DNA of 20,883 nucleotides from Bondarzewia mesenterica (lineage: Eukaryota; Basidiomycota; Agaricomycetes; Russulales; Bondarzewiaceae): NCBI GenBank assembly GCA_004802705.1, contig SGPL01000567.1, positions 1 through 20,883 of the forward strand, in the 5' to 3' direction. Shown here one piece after another: positions 1 to 8,830 of this stretch (within the stretch, counting starts at the first letter, position 1; each line of letters starts with the position of its first letter). The notes beneath the pieces were generated by a model. That model saw only the letters and a list, made by a program, of their open reading frames with translations, was not told where the DNA came from and did no database searches. A program made the position numbers and the translations under genes.

Positions 1-150
1 ACGCCTCTGCCCCGTCGTTTCAACATGACGGGGCTTCGCGCTCGCCTACTACGCCTCCTGCCCCGTCATTCTAACCCGTGCTTGCCCAATTCGCTCCACC
101 ACGCCCCCTGCTCTCACCCTCGCCATCTTGACATGGCAAGGGGCTGTCTT
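1..150. repeat. Degenerate 50-bp tandem repeat, three units
   Basis: Three consecutive 50-bp units begin at 1, 51 and 101. They open with acgcctctgccccgtc, acgcctcctgccccgtc and acgccccctgctctcacc. The unit bodies have diverged, but blocks such as cttcgcgctcgc / cttgcccaattcgctc / ctgtcttcgct keep their order. A weaker fourth unit may follow (ccccgttcttgccgttttgac at about 162). The array probably continues left of the window. No coding function is apparent. Confidence 0.55.
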
Positions 151-437
151 CGCTTACATGTCCCCGTTCTTGCCGTTTTGACACCGCTGAGTTTTCTCAT
201 CACAAGCTGAATCCGCGCGCTCCTACCGTCCGCTACTGCGCGTTCCCGTCTTCTGAAATAGGAGTGCATAGTGCGTCATTGAATCCTCCTAGTGCCCTTG
301 CCCCTGCATGTACAAATGGCACCCGCCATGCCAGCATCAGCTGTTGGCAGGACGAAGAGCAATTCTCACCGTAATGCTGCGCCATAAACACGCGCACGCA
401 CATTATCGCCTTGCCCGTTCCGTCTGACTAGCATTGG

Positions 438-456
438 GGATGAACCTGGTTCATCC
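438..456. repeat. Perfect 19-bp palindrome (9-bp arms, 1-nt spacer)
   Basis: GGATGAACC, a single T, then GGTTCATCC form a perfect inverted repeat. It could be a symmetric protein-binding site or a small hairpin. It lies 11 bases before an 11-G run. No adjacent gene explains it. Confidence 0.6.
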
Positions 457-529
457 ATATTCACCCGGGGGGGGGGGAAGTCGCGTTGCCTTTAATAAGC
501 TATTTCATACTGTACAAATATAATACAAA

Positions 530-664
530 ATGTTTATCTCCCACAGTCAGACCTTACAAACAAAGCAGAAGATAGTCGTTCTGCAAAATGTGGAAAAGTT
601 CGTGGGGGATTTCGCAAGCAAGGTTGCTGCCGATGCAGTCGGCGCTCCCCTAGTCAAGAATTAG
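530..664 (+). CDS. Small ORF, 44 codons, unassigned
   Basis: An ATG at 530 opens a frame of 44 codons ending in TAG at 662-664. The C-terminal part reads EKFVGDFASKVAADAVGAPL, an even, amphipathic-looking composition that is more protein-like than the surrounding frames. An AT-rich stretch (acaaatataatacaaa) precedes the ATG. I recognise no family and see no signal peptide or membrane segment. It could be a small protein, the last exon of an upstream gene (a cacag acceptor ends near 545), or chance. Confidence 0.2.
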   Translation: MFISHSQTLQTKQKIVVLQNVEKFVGDFASKVAADAVGAPLVKN

Positions 665-1555
665 AAACTGCAGAACAAGATCAATAAATGACGAGAGTGT
701 CGAGCGGAAGACAAGGTGCACAACAAAACGGAGAAGCACGTTTGTTGTAGGTCAGATGGTCAGACATGTCCTTCTAGCAGCTGTCTACTTTCGAAACAAA
801 CTACTATGTGCTTCGATCGGTGTCGGAGAAAACTTGATGTCCAGCTTGGTGCCCCGAGACTCGAACGCGCATGGAATGTTCAGGCAGGTAGGCTACGTGG
901 GTGAATTTTAAACTTGTCGGGGATGGATGAAAATTCAGAATGGGATAAGATACCAAAACAAAAAGTGCACGGCGCATGCACACATGGATGGACGCGAAGT
1001 AATTGGGAAATTATCTGCAACAAAAAATTGAAATCATAATTCAGAGCGAGACAGAACAATTGTTAGAAGAAAATACCACCATCTGCATTGCCTCATGATG
1101 AAGAATGCATCGAAACCCAAACGAAAGTCATTCAACTTGCACATGAAATCAAGTAGTCCTGGCCAGGTGATGTCTGCAAACATCACCGTATATCAATTTT
1201 TAAAGTGTTGGTCAACGCGGGCTTCTACTGTACTCATGCCAAGCGGCCAGTCAACACAGAGCACCATATTCCCGTAAACCATTATGACAGGAATACAAAC
1301 TGAAAAAGTGACGTGATGGGAGATAGAGAAACGCGCACGACGCCGACGTCTTGGGAAACCCGGCAGGAAAGGACACCAATTAGGTTAGGGCTTGTACATC
1401 CTCTATCCTCCCAGGATAAAAAAGCAGACAGAAATCACCTCAGAAGGTAAGTGTCATACTCAGTCAACATACTTGCAGCTTGATTGTATCATCTGCTGAG
1501 AAATTGAAACTTTTGTGTCCAGGCGCGCCCGTACATATCGATACCAATTCGCACC

Positions 1556-2921
1556 ATGGCCTTCACATACGTCGTAGGTAAGCCTAAATATCCAAAACTG
1601 CCTCTAGCCTCGCACAGCACGCCGCTCTCCCATCAGCATTGAAACGAAGCCCATCTGATTGATTAAAATTCGCATGCAGAACACATGGAAGAAGACGAAG
1701 AGACGGCCCACGCGCTCCCACGCTGGGTCGAGTTGGAGTACACTGTACGCCCCATGCACTCACTGAATCACCCTCAGCACTCATCAACGCCCTCCCCATC
1801 CGCCAACCACTACAGCACATGCGCGCCCTCGCAGGTCCCGGTGCGACAGTAGCTTTCACGCACCTCTCGCGCGCCTCTTCCGCATCCCTCCATGCCAGCT
1901 TCTCCACCTCGGAACCTGGGCTGGCGGATGCGGCGTGTTATCAGGAAGGCGTGCTCGTGCGGATGCAGAGCGCGGACGTGCTGCTCGAGAAGGTGTGCCT
2001 GCTGGACCCGCGCGCGGAAAAGATGCTGGCGCCTGAAGATGGGGATGGGCGGTTTGATTGGTTTCTGTTTGGGGTGCGCATCTGCTTTCTAGCCCCCCCC
2101 CTTCTTCTTCTTCTTCTTCTTCTTCTTCTCTTTCTTTGCATGGTGAGGTGATTACGTGCTTATTTATTTGTGTTTCTCTTTTTCATTGGGGAAAGGGGAT
2201 GTAGGGAATTTTAGGTGAGTGGGAACACATATGACAAATTGGGCGAAATGGACGCTTGGCGGGCTCGCAATGTGCATCGTGTTCACGTTCGCCGGGTCCG
2301 TCCTGCACATGCTCCGTAACTCTCGCCCAAAACCGGTCCGCGGAGCTCTGTGCGTGGGATATGTCATCGACACTGAATCCGACCTCGTAAACGTGCAGGC
2401 GACGACCCACCCCGCGACCGCACAGGCGAGCTGCGCGCTCTCGGGTTCCCGACGCGACACCTGGGCCCTGTGCAGATGACCACCGATACCGCACTCGGTG
2501 TCACCAAGATGGTCGTTCAGGATAAAGGTCGGCCCCCCTTTCTGACTGCTGATGGCGAGACTGATTTGGGATATTTGCCGATGGTACAGTGCGGTTGGAG
2601 GACATTCCCTATATCGTACGTTGCATCTCTCCTTCAATTTCGTTGGTATGTGTCGAGCACAGATCGTGTGGGCAGGATCAGCCGACGATCGTGTTCAATA
2701 AACACGAGAGCGTCGAGATGCCATTCCGTGCGTTCGTTTCCGTTCACTTTCTGTCATTCGTGTCCTTACGCGATCTTTTCTTCCTCGAATTAATTTTATT
2801 CTCACCTTATTACCCCTTTTGGTGCCGTAAAGGGTATATCGCTGATGGCAAGGAGCCGCGGCTGCCGCCGGGAATGAAGGAGCATCTGCACGAGGATATG
2901 AACAAGAGTTTTGATTTTTGA
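1556..2921 (+). CDS. SFM1: Sfm1-like SPOUT protein arginine methyltransferase, 8 exons
   Basis: Spliced reading gives 216 aa, close to the 213 aa of yeast Sfm1, which methylates an arginine of ribosomal protein Rps3. Exons: 1556-1577, 1680-1744, 1816-2073, 2205-2214, 2399-2527, 2590-2615, 2676-2727, 2833-2921; all junctions keep frame. The start follows gcacc and gives MAFTYVVEHMEED, matching the family N-terminus. Family landmarks seen: WVELEY, VCLLDPRAE, the SAM-binding knot FLFGGILGDDPPRDRT, QMTTDTALGVTK, VFNKHESVEMPF and the C-terminal LPPGMKEHL. The protein should be cytosolic, acting on the small ribosomal subunit protein. Exon 4 is only 10 nt and supplies GILG of the knot. Intron 5 uses a weak donor (gtcggc). 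Family assignment is strong; target specificity is by homology. Confidence 0.93.
2093..2137 (+). repeat. C9 plus (CTT)n pyrimidine microsatellite in SFM1 intron 3
   Basis: Nine C residues run directly into about nine CTT/TTC units and then a further pyrimidine stretch, all on the coding strand. It lies inside the 131-nt intron (2074-2204) just upstream of the 10-nt micro-exon. Pyrimidine tracts upstream of an acceptor favour its recognition. The tract may help define the tiny exon, though it starts about 110 nt before it. Confidence 0.75.
2205..2214 (+). other. SFM1: 10-nt micro-exon of SFM1
   Basis: The sequence GGAATTTTAG is bounded by an acceptor (gtag) and a perfect donor (gtgagt). Joining exon 3 (ending TTT GGG at 2073), these ten bases and exon 5 (starting GC GAC GAC at 2399) yields FGGILGDDPPRD, the conserved knot of the Sfm1 family. 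Without it, exon 3 (phase 0) and exon 5 (needing one leading base) do not join in frame, so frame and protein conservation support it independently. Confidence 0.88.
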
Positions 2922-3723
2922 CAGAAAAAGGACACTGACAAGTGGATGACTGCGCCCTGTGGTCAGGCCGCATGCATTGCCCTGACCGGTGAAACAGATA
3001 TCGTCTGATTCTATTCTTGCTGGAAATCGAGGGTACGAAGATCCTTGCCAGTCATTACAATATGCACGGCACCAACACGGCCACACATGGCAATATCGTT
3101 TTATATACATAGGATCATGGCGTGGTGGCTTGCCAGTTGACTCGTCTTCGAAAGCGCCCACATTGCAAACACGAGGCTGACGGACTTTGAAGGTCCTCGG
3201 CCGTGACAGAGTCACCCACCTCCTGAATTGAGCGCTGAGCTTTTGACAAATGGTGCCGTCTGGTCAAGTGTCGACTCAACTAGACTCAACTTCACTCAAA
3301 GGCGGTGCTTTGTACATGTACATAGGCGGTCAAAGCGTTGACGAACATCCTTTCTCTGTTCTTGGTCCAAGTGCTATGCAGCGTCAATAGGTGATGGGGG
3401 AGTCACAATGCGTCACAGCCATTAGTCACCAAGTGGGCGATAGTTATGCCTCGTCCTATCCCACTTTCAGACTGCAGAGACTATGAGGGCCTGTTAGAGC
3501 CCCGTAACATTGAACTTGTCTCTTGAACTTCAACATCCACAGCCACCTCTCCGTAATCCTCGCGCTTCCCTATCTCTTTAACTCTCCCGGGACACCCATC
3601 AATATTCCCAGAAGTACACCCCGGCCCTGCGCGAGACATATCTATTGCTCACGACCGAAGCGGAGAATCGGGACCGCCAACTGCAACCTAGATAACTTGA
3701 TTCAATCTCGAAATAGCAGGCCC
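2922..3723. other. Intergenic region between SFM1 and ATG1, ATG1 promoter
   Basis: About 800 bp with no supportable gene. It carries a 10-bp-period repeat of ACTCAA (3271-3300) and a cluster of GTCAC motifs (3203-3429). A minimal ATG-plus-three-codons frame at 3483-3497 would be an upstream ORF if transcription starts before it. A C/T-rich stretch follows at about 3515-3600, a common setting for fungal transcription starts. The ATG1 frame stays open upstream to about 3523 but contains no ATG before 3724. Confidence 0.5.
3203..3429. promoter_or_regulatory. GTCAC motif cluster upstream of ATG1
   Basis: A perfect inverted repeat GTGAC-AGA-GTCAC lies at 3203-3215. Further GTCAC copies are at 3402, 3412 and 3425. 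Two of the sites are part of GAGTCA (TGACTC on the other strand), the core bound by yeast Gcn4-type bZIP factors. Three 10-bp units with ACTCAA lie at 3271-3300, roughly one helical turn apart. A role in starvation control of ATG1 is inference. Confidence 0.35.
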
Positions 3724-6700
3724 ATGGCGCCTTCACCCGCACCCACAACGCCCTACCGCGCGTCGAGCACACAATCGTCCGGCAAACGAATCGAGGATGA
3801 GGAGGTCAAGCCGTATGTCCTGGTGGGCGATCTAGGAAAGGGCAGCTTCGCTACCGTCTACAAGGGCTATCATGAGGTTAGCTCGCACTCCGTTCTCCCC
3901 CCTTTCTCTTGAAATTGATACAAAATGTGTGGGATGTGTGGCCTACGTAGGAGACGCGTGTGGAAGTCGCAATCAAGACTGTGAGTAGGAGTAGCCTATC
4001 GACGAAGCTGTTGGAGAATCTGCAGAGCGAGATATATATCCTCAAGTCCCTTTCTCATCGACATATTACCAGGCTCATTGACATTGTGGTGAGTAAGAGT
4101 GTCAGATTTTTTGTGGGCTCGGGGGGTTCTTCAGAGAGTCACGAGGGTCTGGAAGCGGTTTGAGATATGGCGTAGGTACTGTGCGAGAGTCCGTTGGAGT
4201 CTTGTCCTCGCTCTCTCAATCAGCTTTGATAGACCTGTCGGCATACCGTGTCTTGTACCATCGCATCTTAAGTCGCCCTCATCCTTATCTCAAACGAAAC
4301 AACCCCCCCCAGTGATGGTAAGTGCAGTGACTGATTTGTCGTGTGACAGAGCGCGGAACGCAACATATACCTCATCATGGAATACTGCGCCGGTGGCGAC
4401 CTCACCAACTACATCAAGAAACGCGGCCGCGTAGAGGGGCTGGAGTACATTCCAGAGCCCGGCGCCGCGCCCCAGTATTATCCGCATCCACGAACCGGTG
4501 GCTTAATGGAAATCGTCGTCCGAAGTTTTCTCAGACAGCTCGGTACGCCACCTCTCACGCGACTTGCGTATCGTGTACACATTTACTCAACCTGGCTCTA
4601 AGCTCGCGCCCTCAAATTCTTGCGACAGCGAAACCTAATTCATCGAGATATCAAGCCTCAGGTAATGTCATGCTGACCCTTGCCATCTTAATACACACCG
4701 TAATCAGTTGGAATATCCTAGAATTTATTGCTGAAGCCGGCATCGGAAGAGGAGCTTGGCAGAGGGCATCCATTAGGTGTACCGATACTTAAAGTCGCCG
4801 ATTTTGGATTTGCGAGATCTTTGCCCAATGCGATGATGGCGGAAACGCTATGTGGCTCGCCGTGAGTCCCTTGTCACTTACCTGACAATGTCTTCCCTCT
4901 GTGTGACTGTTTGCGTACTGACTTTCTGCATCAGATTGTATATGGCCCCGGAGATCCTGAGCTTCCAGAAGTACGACGCAAAAGCGGATCTCTGGTCCGT
5001 CGGGGCCGTGCTCTATGAGATGTCGGTCGGCAAGCCACCGTTTCGCGCCCAGAACCACATCGAGCTGCTCAAGAAGATCGACCGCTCAAAGGCGATCAAG
5101 TTCCCGGATGAAGACCCGCGGTACGGCGAGGACGTCTCGTTCGTCCCCGCCGACGTGAAGATACTCATCCGCATGCTGCTCAAGCGGAACCCTGTTGAGC
5201 GTGCTAGCTTCGAGGAGTTCTTCAAGAGCACTGCGCTTGCTAACTCCAAGTTTCCGAGACCGACACCGAAAGAGCCGGAACTAGAGCCGATAAGTCTTGT
5301 TGACGACTCGCATACGCAGATCCCGGAGCATCATTTAAAGATCCCGCCTGAGGTCTTGGATGCGAAGGCTATGATTCCTCCGAGTAAGTTCAATTTCAGG
5401 AGACGGGATCCGTCTGCGTCTCCGGTGCAGGGTGAGGTTTCTGAGGCGGCGGCAAGGTAAATTTCAGCGTTATTCAGTTCGCATTGTTTCGCAGGCAAAT
5501 GTTAACTGCCCCTGCGCCCAGTTCACCGACGTCGCCCAATCAAGGCGGCACCAGCCCACAACTAGGGCGCGTCCCTTCTTCTTCGTCGGATCACTCAGCA
5601 TTGCGTGCACTCCCTAGGCCACTCTCGACCGAGGGTTCGATCATCCCCCGGCGAGACGGAAGAAGACGGTCTATTGCGACGCGAGTACGTCCTCGTCGGG
5701 GACACGCGAGCGGTGGAGTTCAATCGTCGGGTCGATGGTATGACTGCTGACCGCGAAAGCAGAGTTCCTGTTACTCACGAGGATCCAGAGATCAATGCAG
5801 CACGAAGGCGGCCGCTCATCGACTGCAGGGTCCCGCCAACACCAGTGAACACTGACAGGGACAAAGGGAAGGAGAAGGAGAGGACGCAGTCGCAAGATTA
5901 CTTCTCGCCGGACTCGCCGAATGCGGGCGGACCCTGCTCTACGTTTCCCCCACCTCCGAACCCAAATACTGCCCCACCGCCAACACCTGGATCAGCCGGC
6001 CGTGCGGCATCGAACGCACTTGCGCGTGCACTGAATCTTGCGTCGAAGAAGCTTTTTGGGGCGTCCAGCACACAACAATCGTCGCCACATCTTCGCGAGT
6101 ACTCAATTTCGTCATCGCCAGGACGGAGACAGATCATCGTGGGCCGCGGATTGGACGAGGAAGGGAGGAGAGATCCTATGGAGGACGAGCTGCTGGCATC
6201 GCTTGAACAGCTTGCACAGAAGACGGATGTGATCACGCGCTGGGCGGATGAGATGTACGAGTTTGTCAAGGCTATTCCGCAGAGTACGTATTCCGCCTGA
6301 TCTCACGTATGAATGAGGATAGCTGACACGGTGGTTTGGGATCGGATTTGTGTATCATATAGAACCGTTGCCTGATCCGAGCAAGTTTATGCCGCGCGAG
6401 GGCGAGCCTGAGAAGAACGCGCAGCGCCGGCGCAACGCAGATTTCCAGGCGGAGTACAACGCGGTGACGTGCGTCGCGATATACATGCTCGTCATGTCGT
6501 TCTCGCAGAAGGGGATCGAGGAGCTGAGAAACTACCAGGAACACATGGAAATGCGGCATCCCGATGAGGACTTTGTTGTCAGCGAGGGATTTGATGACGG
6601 TAACGTTTTCTGTTCCCATCTCATGGCAGTCGGGCTGATGTTTTGTGTTCTAGCTTTGACATGGTTCAAGGATCATTTCTTGAAGTGCAATGATCGGGTC

Positions 6701-7268
6701 GCGTTGGTCAAGACGTGGCTTCCTGCACAATACACTGGTCCCAGCACCTGGGTAGACGAGTTGGTGTACAATCGTGCATTAACACTGGTCCGTTCATTCA
6801 TATTAATCATCGTAACTTGATCAGCTGAACATATTGTTCTGCAGAGTCGGACTGCTGCGCGCAAGGAGCTCTTAGACCAACATCGGACCCCGGACGAATG
6901 TGAGAAATTGTACGAAGAGTCCCTGTGGTGTTTGTATGCACTGCAGGACGATCTGCTCCAGAAGGACAATCCATTCATGGAGGAAGACCGGGAAACTATC
7001 TCTACCTGTGCGTGTCACCACTCATGTTTTGCTTCACCTTCGACTGAATTCTCATGACTTCTTGCTTGCCATAGGGATCAAACGGACCAAGCTGCGCCTT
7101 GTGCGGTGCCGCGTCCGAATGAACATGAACAACCGCGATCGCCTGAAGGACGCACGGGCAGATAAGAATTTGGACGACGTCTCGCGGATCCCGGCACCCT
7201 GGGACGTTGAGGCACTGGAACAATTCCACAAGTCCGGATCGGATAATGCTAATGGATTTGCATCATGA
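3724..7268 (+). CDS. ATG1: Atg1/ULK autophagy-initiating Ser/Thr kinase, with a frame break
   Basis: Exons: 3724-3876, 3951-4088, 4350-4542, 4603-4661, 4722-4861, 4935-5456, 5495-5737, 5789-6283, 6363-6599, 6654-6787, 6845-7007, 7075-7268. With one base skipped at 5649 this reads 889 aa (yeast Atg1 is 897). Kinase domain ~31-320: glycine loop [18 protein letters not shown] lysine 60, alphaC Glu78, HRDIKPQN (Asp177), DFG (208-210), activation-loop Thr223 in ETLCGSPLYMAPE. A YVLV Atg8-interacting motif lies at 466-469, where yeast has YVVV. The C-terminal tandem MIT region that binds Atg13 spans ~555-889. Between them is a Ser/Pro-rich linker. As deposited, the C5 run at 5645-5649 shifts frame after residue 453 and would end the protein near residue 482. 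That keeps the kinase but loses the Atg8 and Atg13 contacts. Introns 5738-5788 and 6600-6653 are multiples of three without stops. Confidence 0.95.
5645..5649 (+). other. ATG1: Frame break in ATG1 at a C5 homopolymer
   Basis: Upstream the frame reads ...LSTEGSIIP; downstream the conserved [20 protein letters not shown] lies one frame over. Dropping one C from the run at 5645-5649 joins them exactly, and the full spliced gene then has a length divisible by three. Homopolymer miscounts are a known sequencing error, and two other homopolymers here carry N calls (8657-8658, 19018). An assembly error is therefore the leading explanation. Confidence 0.8.
5738..5788 (+). other. ATG1: Stop-free 51-nt intron in ATG1
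   Basis: The donor gtatga, a gctgac branch-like motif and the acceptor ccag bound 51 nt, divisible by three and without an in-frame stop. Splicing restores the conserved [15 protein letters not shown] segment. Retention would insert 17 residues just after the Atg8-interacting motif. Confidence 0.6.
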
Positions 7269-8830
7269 TCTTTCTTTTCACCTCACCTTTTTTTAGCTTT
7301 TTCTTTTTCTTATCTCGTATTTCCTGTTGTATACTGCCACCTAGAGGTTCTTGTCCACGACGGTTGTTGTATTTGCTACTCTCTAGCTGCGTACGATTTT
7401 GCTCACCCTGCTCCCACTTACTTGCGACTTATCATGACCCATGACCCCTTACCCATGTTCCTTGTTTCGCCTATCCCCACCCCCCCTTTTCTTTTCTCTC
7501 CATCTGTCTTGGTGTCTTGATCGAACTCATTTTTCTCCTCTGTTGTTTTGGATGTACATGACGGACGGCTGGCCTGGTTCACGCACTGTAATACTAACAC
7601 ATCTGCACCCACCTGTCGACCATCCATTGTTTATTTGTACACACTTTTTACTCATCTTGTTTGTCCTGTATATATTCCTTGTTGGCATCATCCGATGGTT
7701 AGAAATGAAGCTGAAGAGGAAAAGTTGGAATTCAGTCTCCGCGACATGTCGTTCTTGCCAACCAACTCTCTGGGTCTCTTTGAGTTCCACTGTGACCAGT
7801 GCCAATGCTGAGCGCTGAGTTTTCGATGCACGGTTCAATCGCGCATGTATACTCGAGTACAACGAACGGGCGAACATTAGCTCTAGTTCTTCAAGCGAAA
7901 TTCGAACTGCCATTTTTCCTCACTCGAAACCAGACGCCGTGCTCCCCAGGCCAATTGAATGCTCTTCCCGTACTCCCATGGTTTGATCGCTGTGCATGCA
8001 CATACATGTAAGTGCCTCATTGTCTGGCCTTTGTTTTTGCTTTGCTGGATTATGAAAGATGTGTTCTCACCGCAATATAATTCGTATCCTTCGCCATCGA
8101 TCGCAAATGGAAATGATTCTTTTCGGAACGGCTTATGGATGTGCTGAGTGACGAGCTTGTGAACCAAGTCCTGTTGTCAATTGAGATGGGAAAAAGCGGT
8201 GCGCGCAGGCTGCTGGATGGAGAATCCACCTTGATCGTCTGTTGGGCTTGCTGGTACACATTGGAATTTGTAATGTCCGAATGAGGCGTTCTGTAAATAT
8301 GGGGGCGTGTTCAGTATCGAACTTTTAGAGTATGTATATAGCTTTCTCAATGATACTTGCGCCGACGTGTAAATGTAGACTGAAGTCACGTAGCAGGTTT
8401 TGAAGTCATTGGTAGGCACAAACAGGAGGGTACTATCATTGAGAATCAAAAGGCTTGAGGACATAGTATGAGCTCAATCGTACGGAGAAGGGGAACCACT
8501 CATAAGTCATGAAAAAAGGACCATCTTCCGCACGTGCAGAGACTGAAAGTGGAAGGTCCTTCCCTTCGCAGATCTAGCGACTCTTGAGCTTCAGTCTGCT
8601 TGAGAACTTGAGCAAGAGAATTCATCTATACCTTCATTTTTGAAATTTGCTTCCAGNNTTTTTTTTTTTTTCTACATTTAATCATTATTCACGGTGGTAC
8701 GTACAGCATAGGGCGCGCGGAGACGTTCCCTACGCGTACTAATCCACGTGACCGGAGGCTACGACCACGTGAGGCTACTAGTATGGCAATGCGGGGGCTT
8801 TTTTTTTGAACTCATGTTTTCAGCGTTGTC
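7269..8830. other. Long intergenic region between ATG1 and the Tag1-like gene
   Basis: About 1.56 kb with no supportable gene. The first ~150 bp is T-rich (tttttagctttttcttttt), as expected for an ATG1 3' untranslated region. The remaining frames on both strands are short with unremarkable composition. A two-base gap (NN at 8657-8658) precedes a T run. The right end carries three CACGTG palindromes, two of them close to the next start codon. Confidence 0.55.
8744..8772. promoter_or_regulatory. Paired CCACGTGA E-boxes upstream of the Tag1-like gene
   Basis: CCACGTGA occurs at 8744-8751 and again at 8765-8772, spaced 21 bp start to start, about two helical turns. Each is followed by a related GGCTAC-containing sequence. 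A third CACGTG lies at 8531-8536. CACGTG is the core bound by bHLH factors such as yeast Cbf1 and Pho4. The pair sits 60-90 bp before the ATG at 8831. The regulator is unknown. Confidence 0.45.

Larger units (their letters stand above)
1..1555. other. Intergenic region upstream of SFM1, no confident gene
   Basis: No reading frame here joins into a recognisable protein. It holds the 50-bp repeat array (1-150), a perfect palindrome (438-456), an 11-G run (467-477) and a 44-codon ORF (530-664). Just before the SFM1 start, a consensus donor gtaagt at 1447 and a tccag acceptor ending at 1522 could bound a 76-nt intron in the 5' untranslated region. That intron is an inference from splice signals only. 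Confidence 0.6.

Noticed and set aside
820..880. tRNA-like TTCGAGT loop on the minus strand near 856-862
   Set aside because: The flanking bases do not form a T stem, and no D or anticodon arm can be built upstream.
4089..4349. Possible extra ATG1 exon ending at gatg/gtaagt (about 4317)
   Set aside because: Direct joining of 4088 to 4350 gives [19 protein letters not shown], matching the kinase family without a gap. The internal donor is treated as a decoy.
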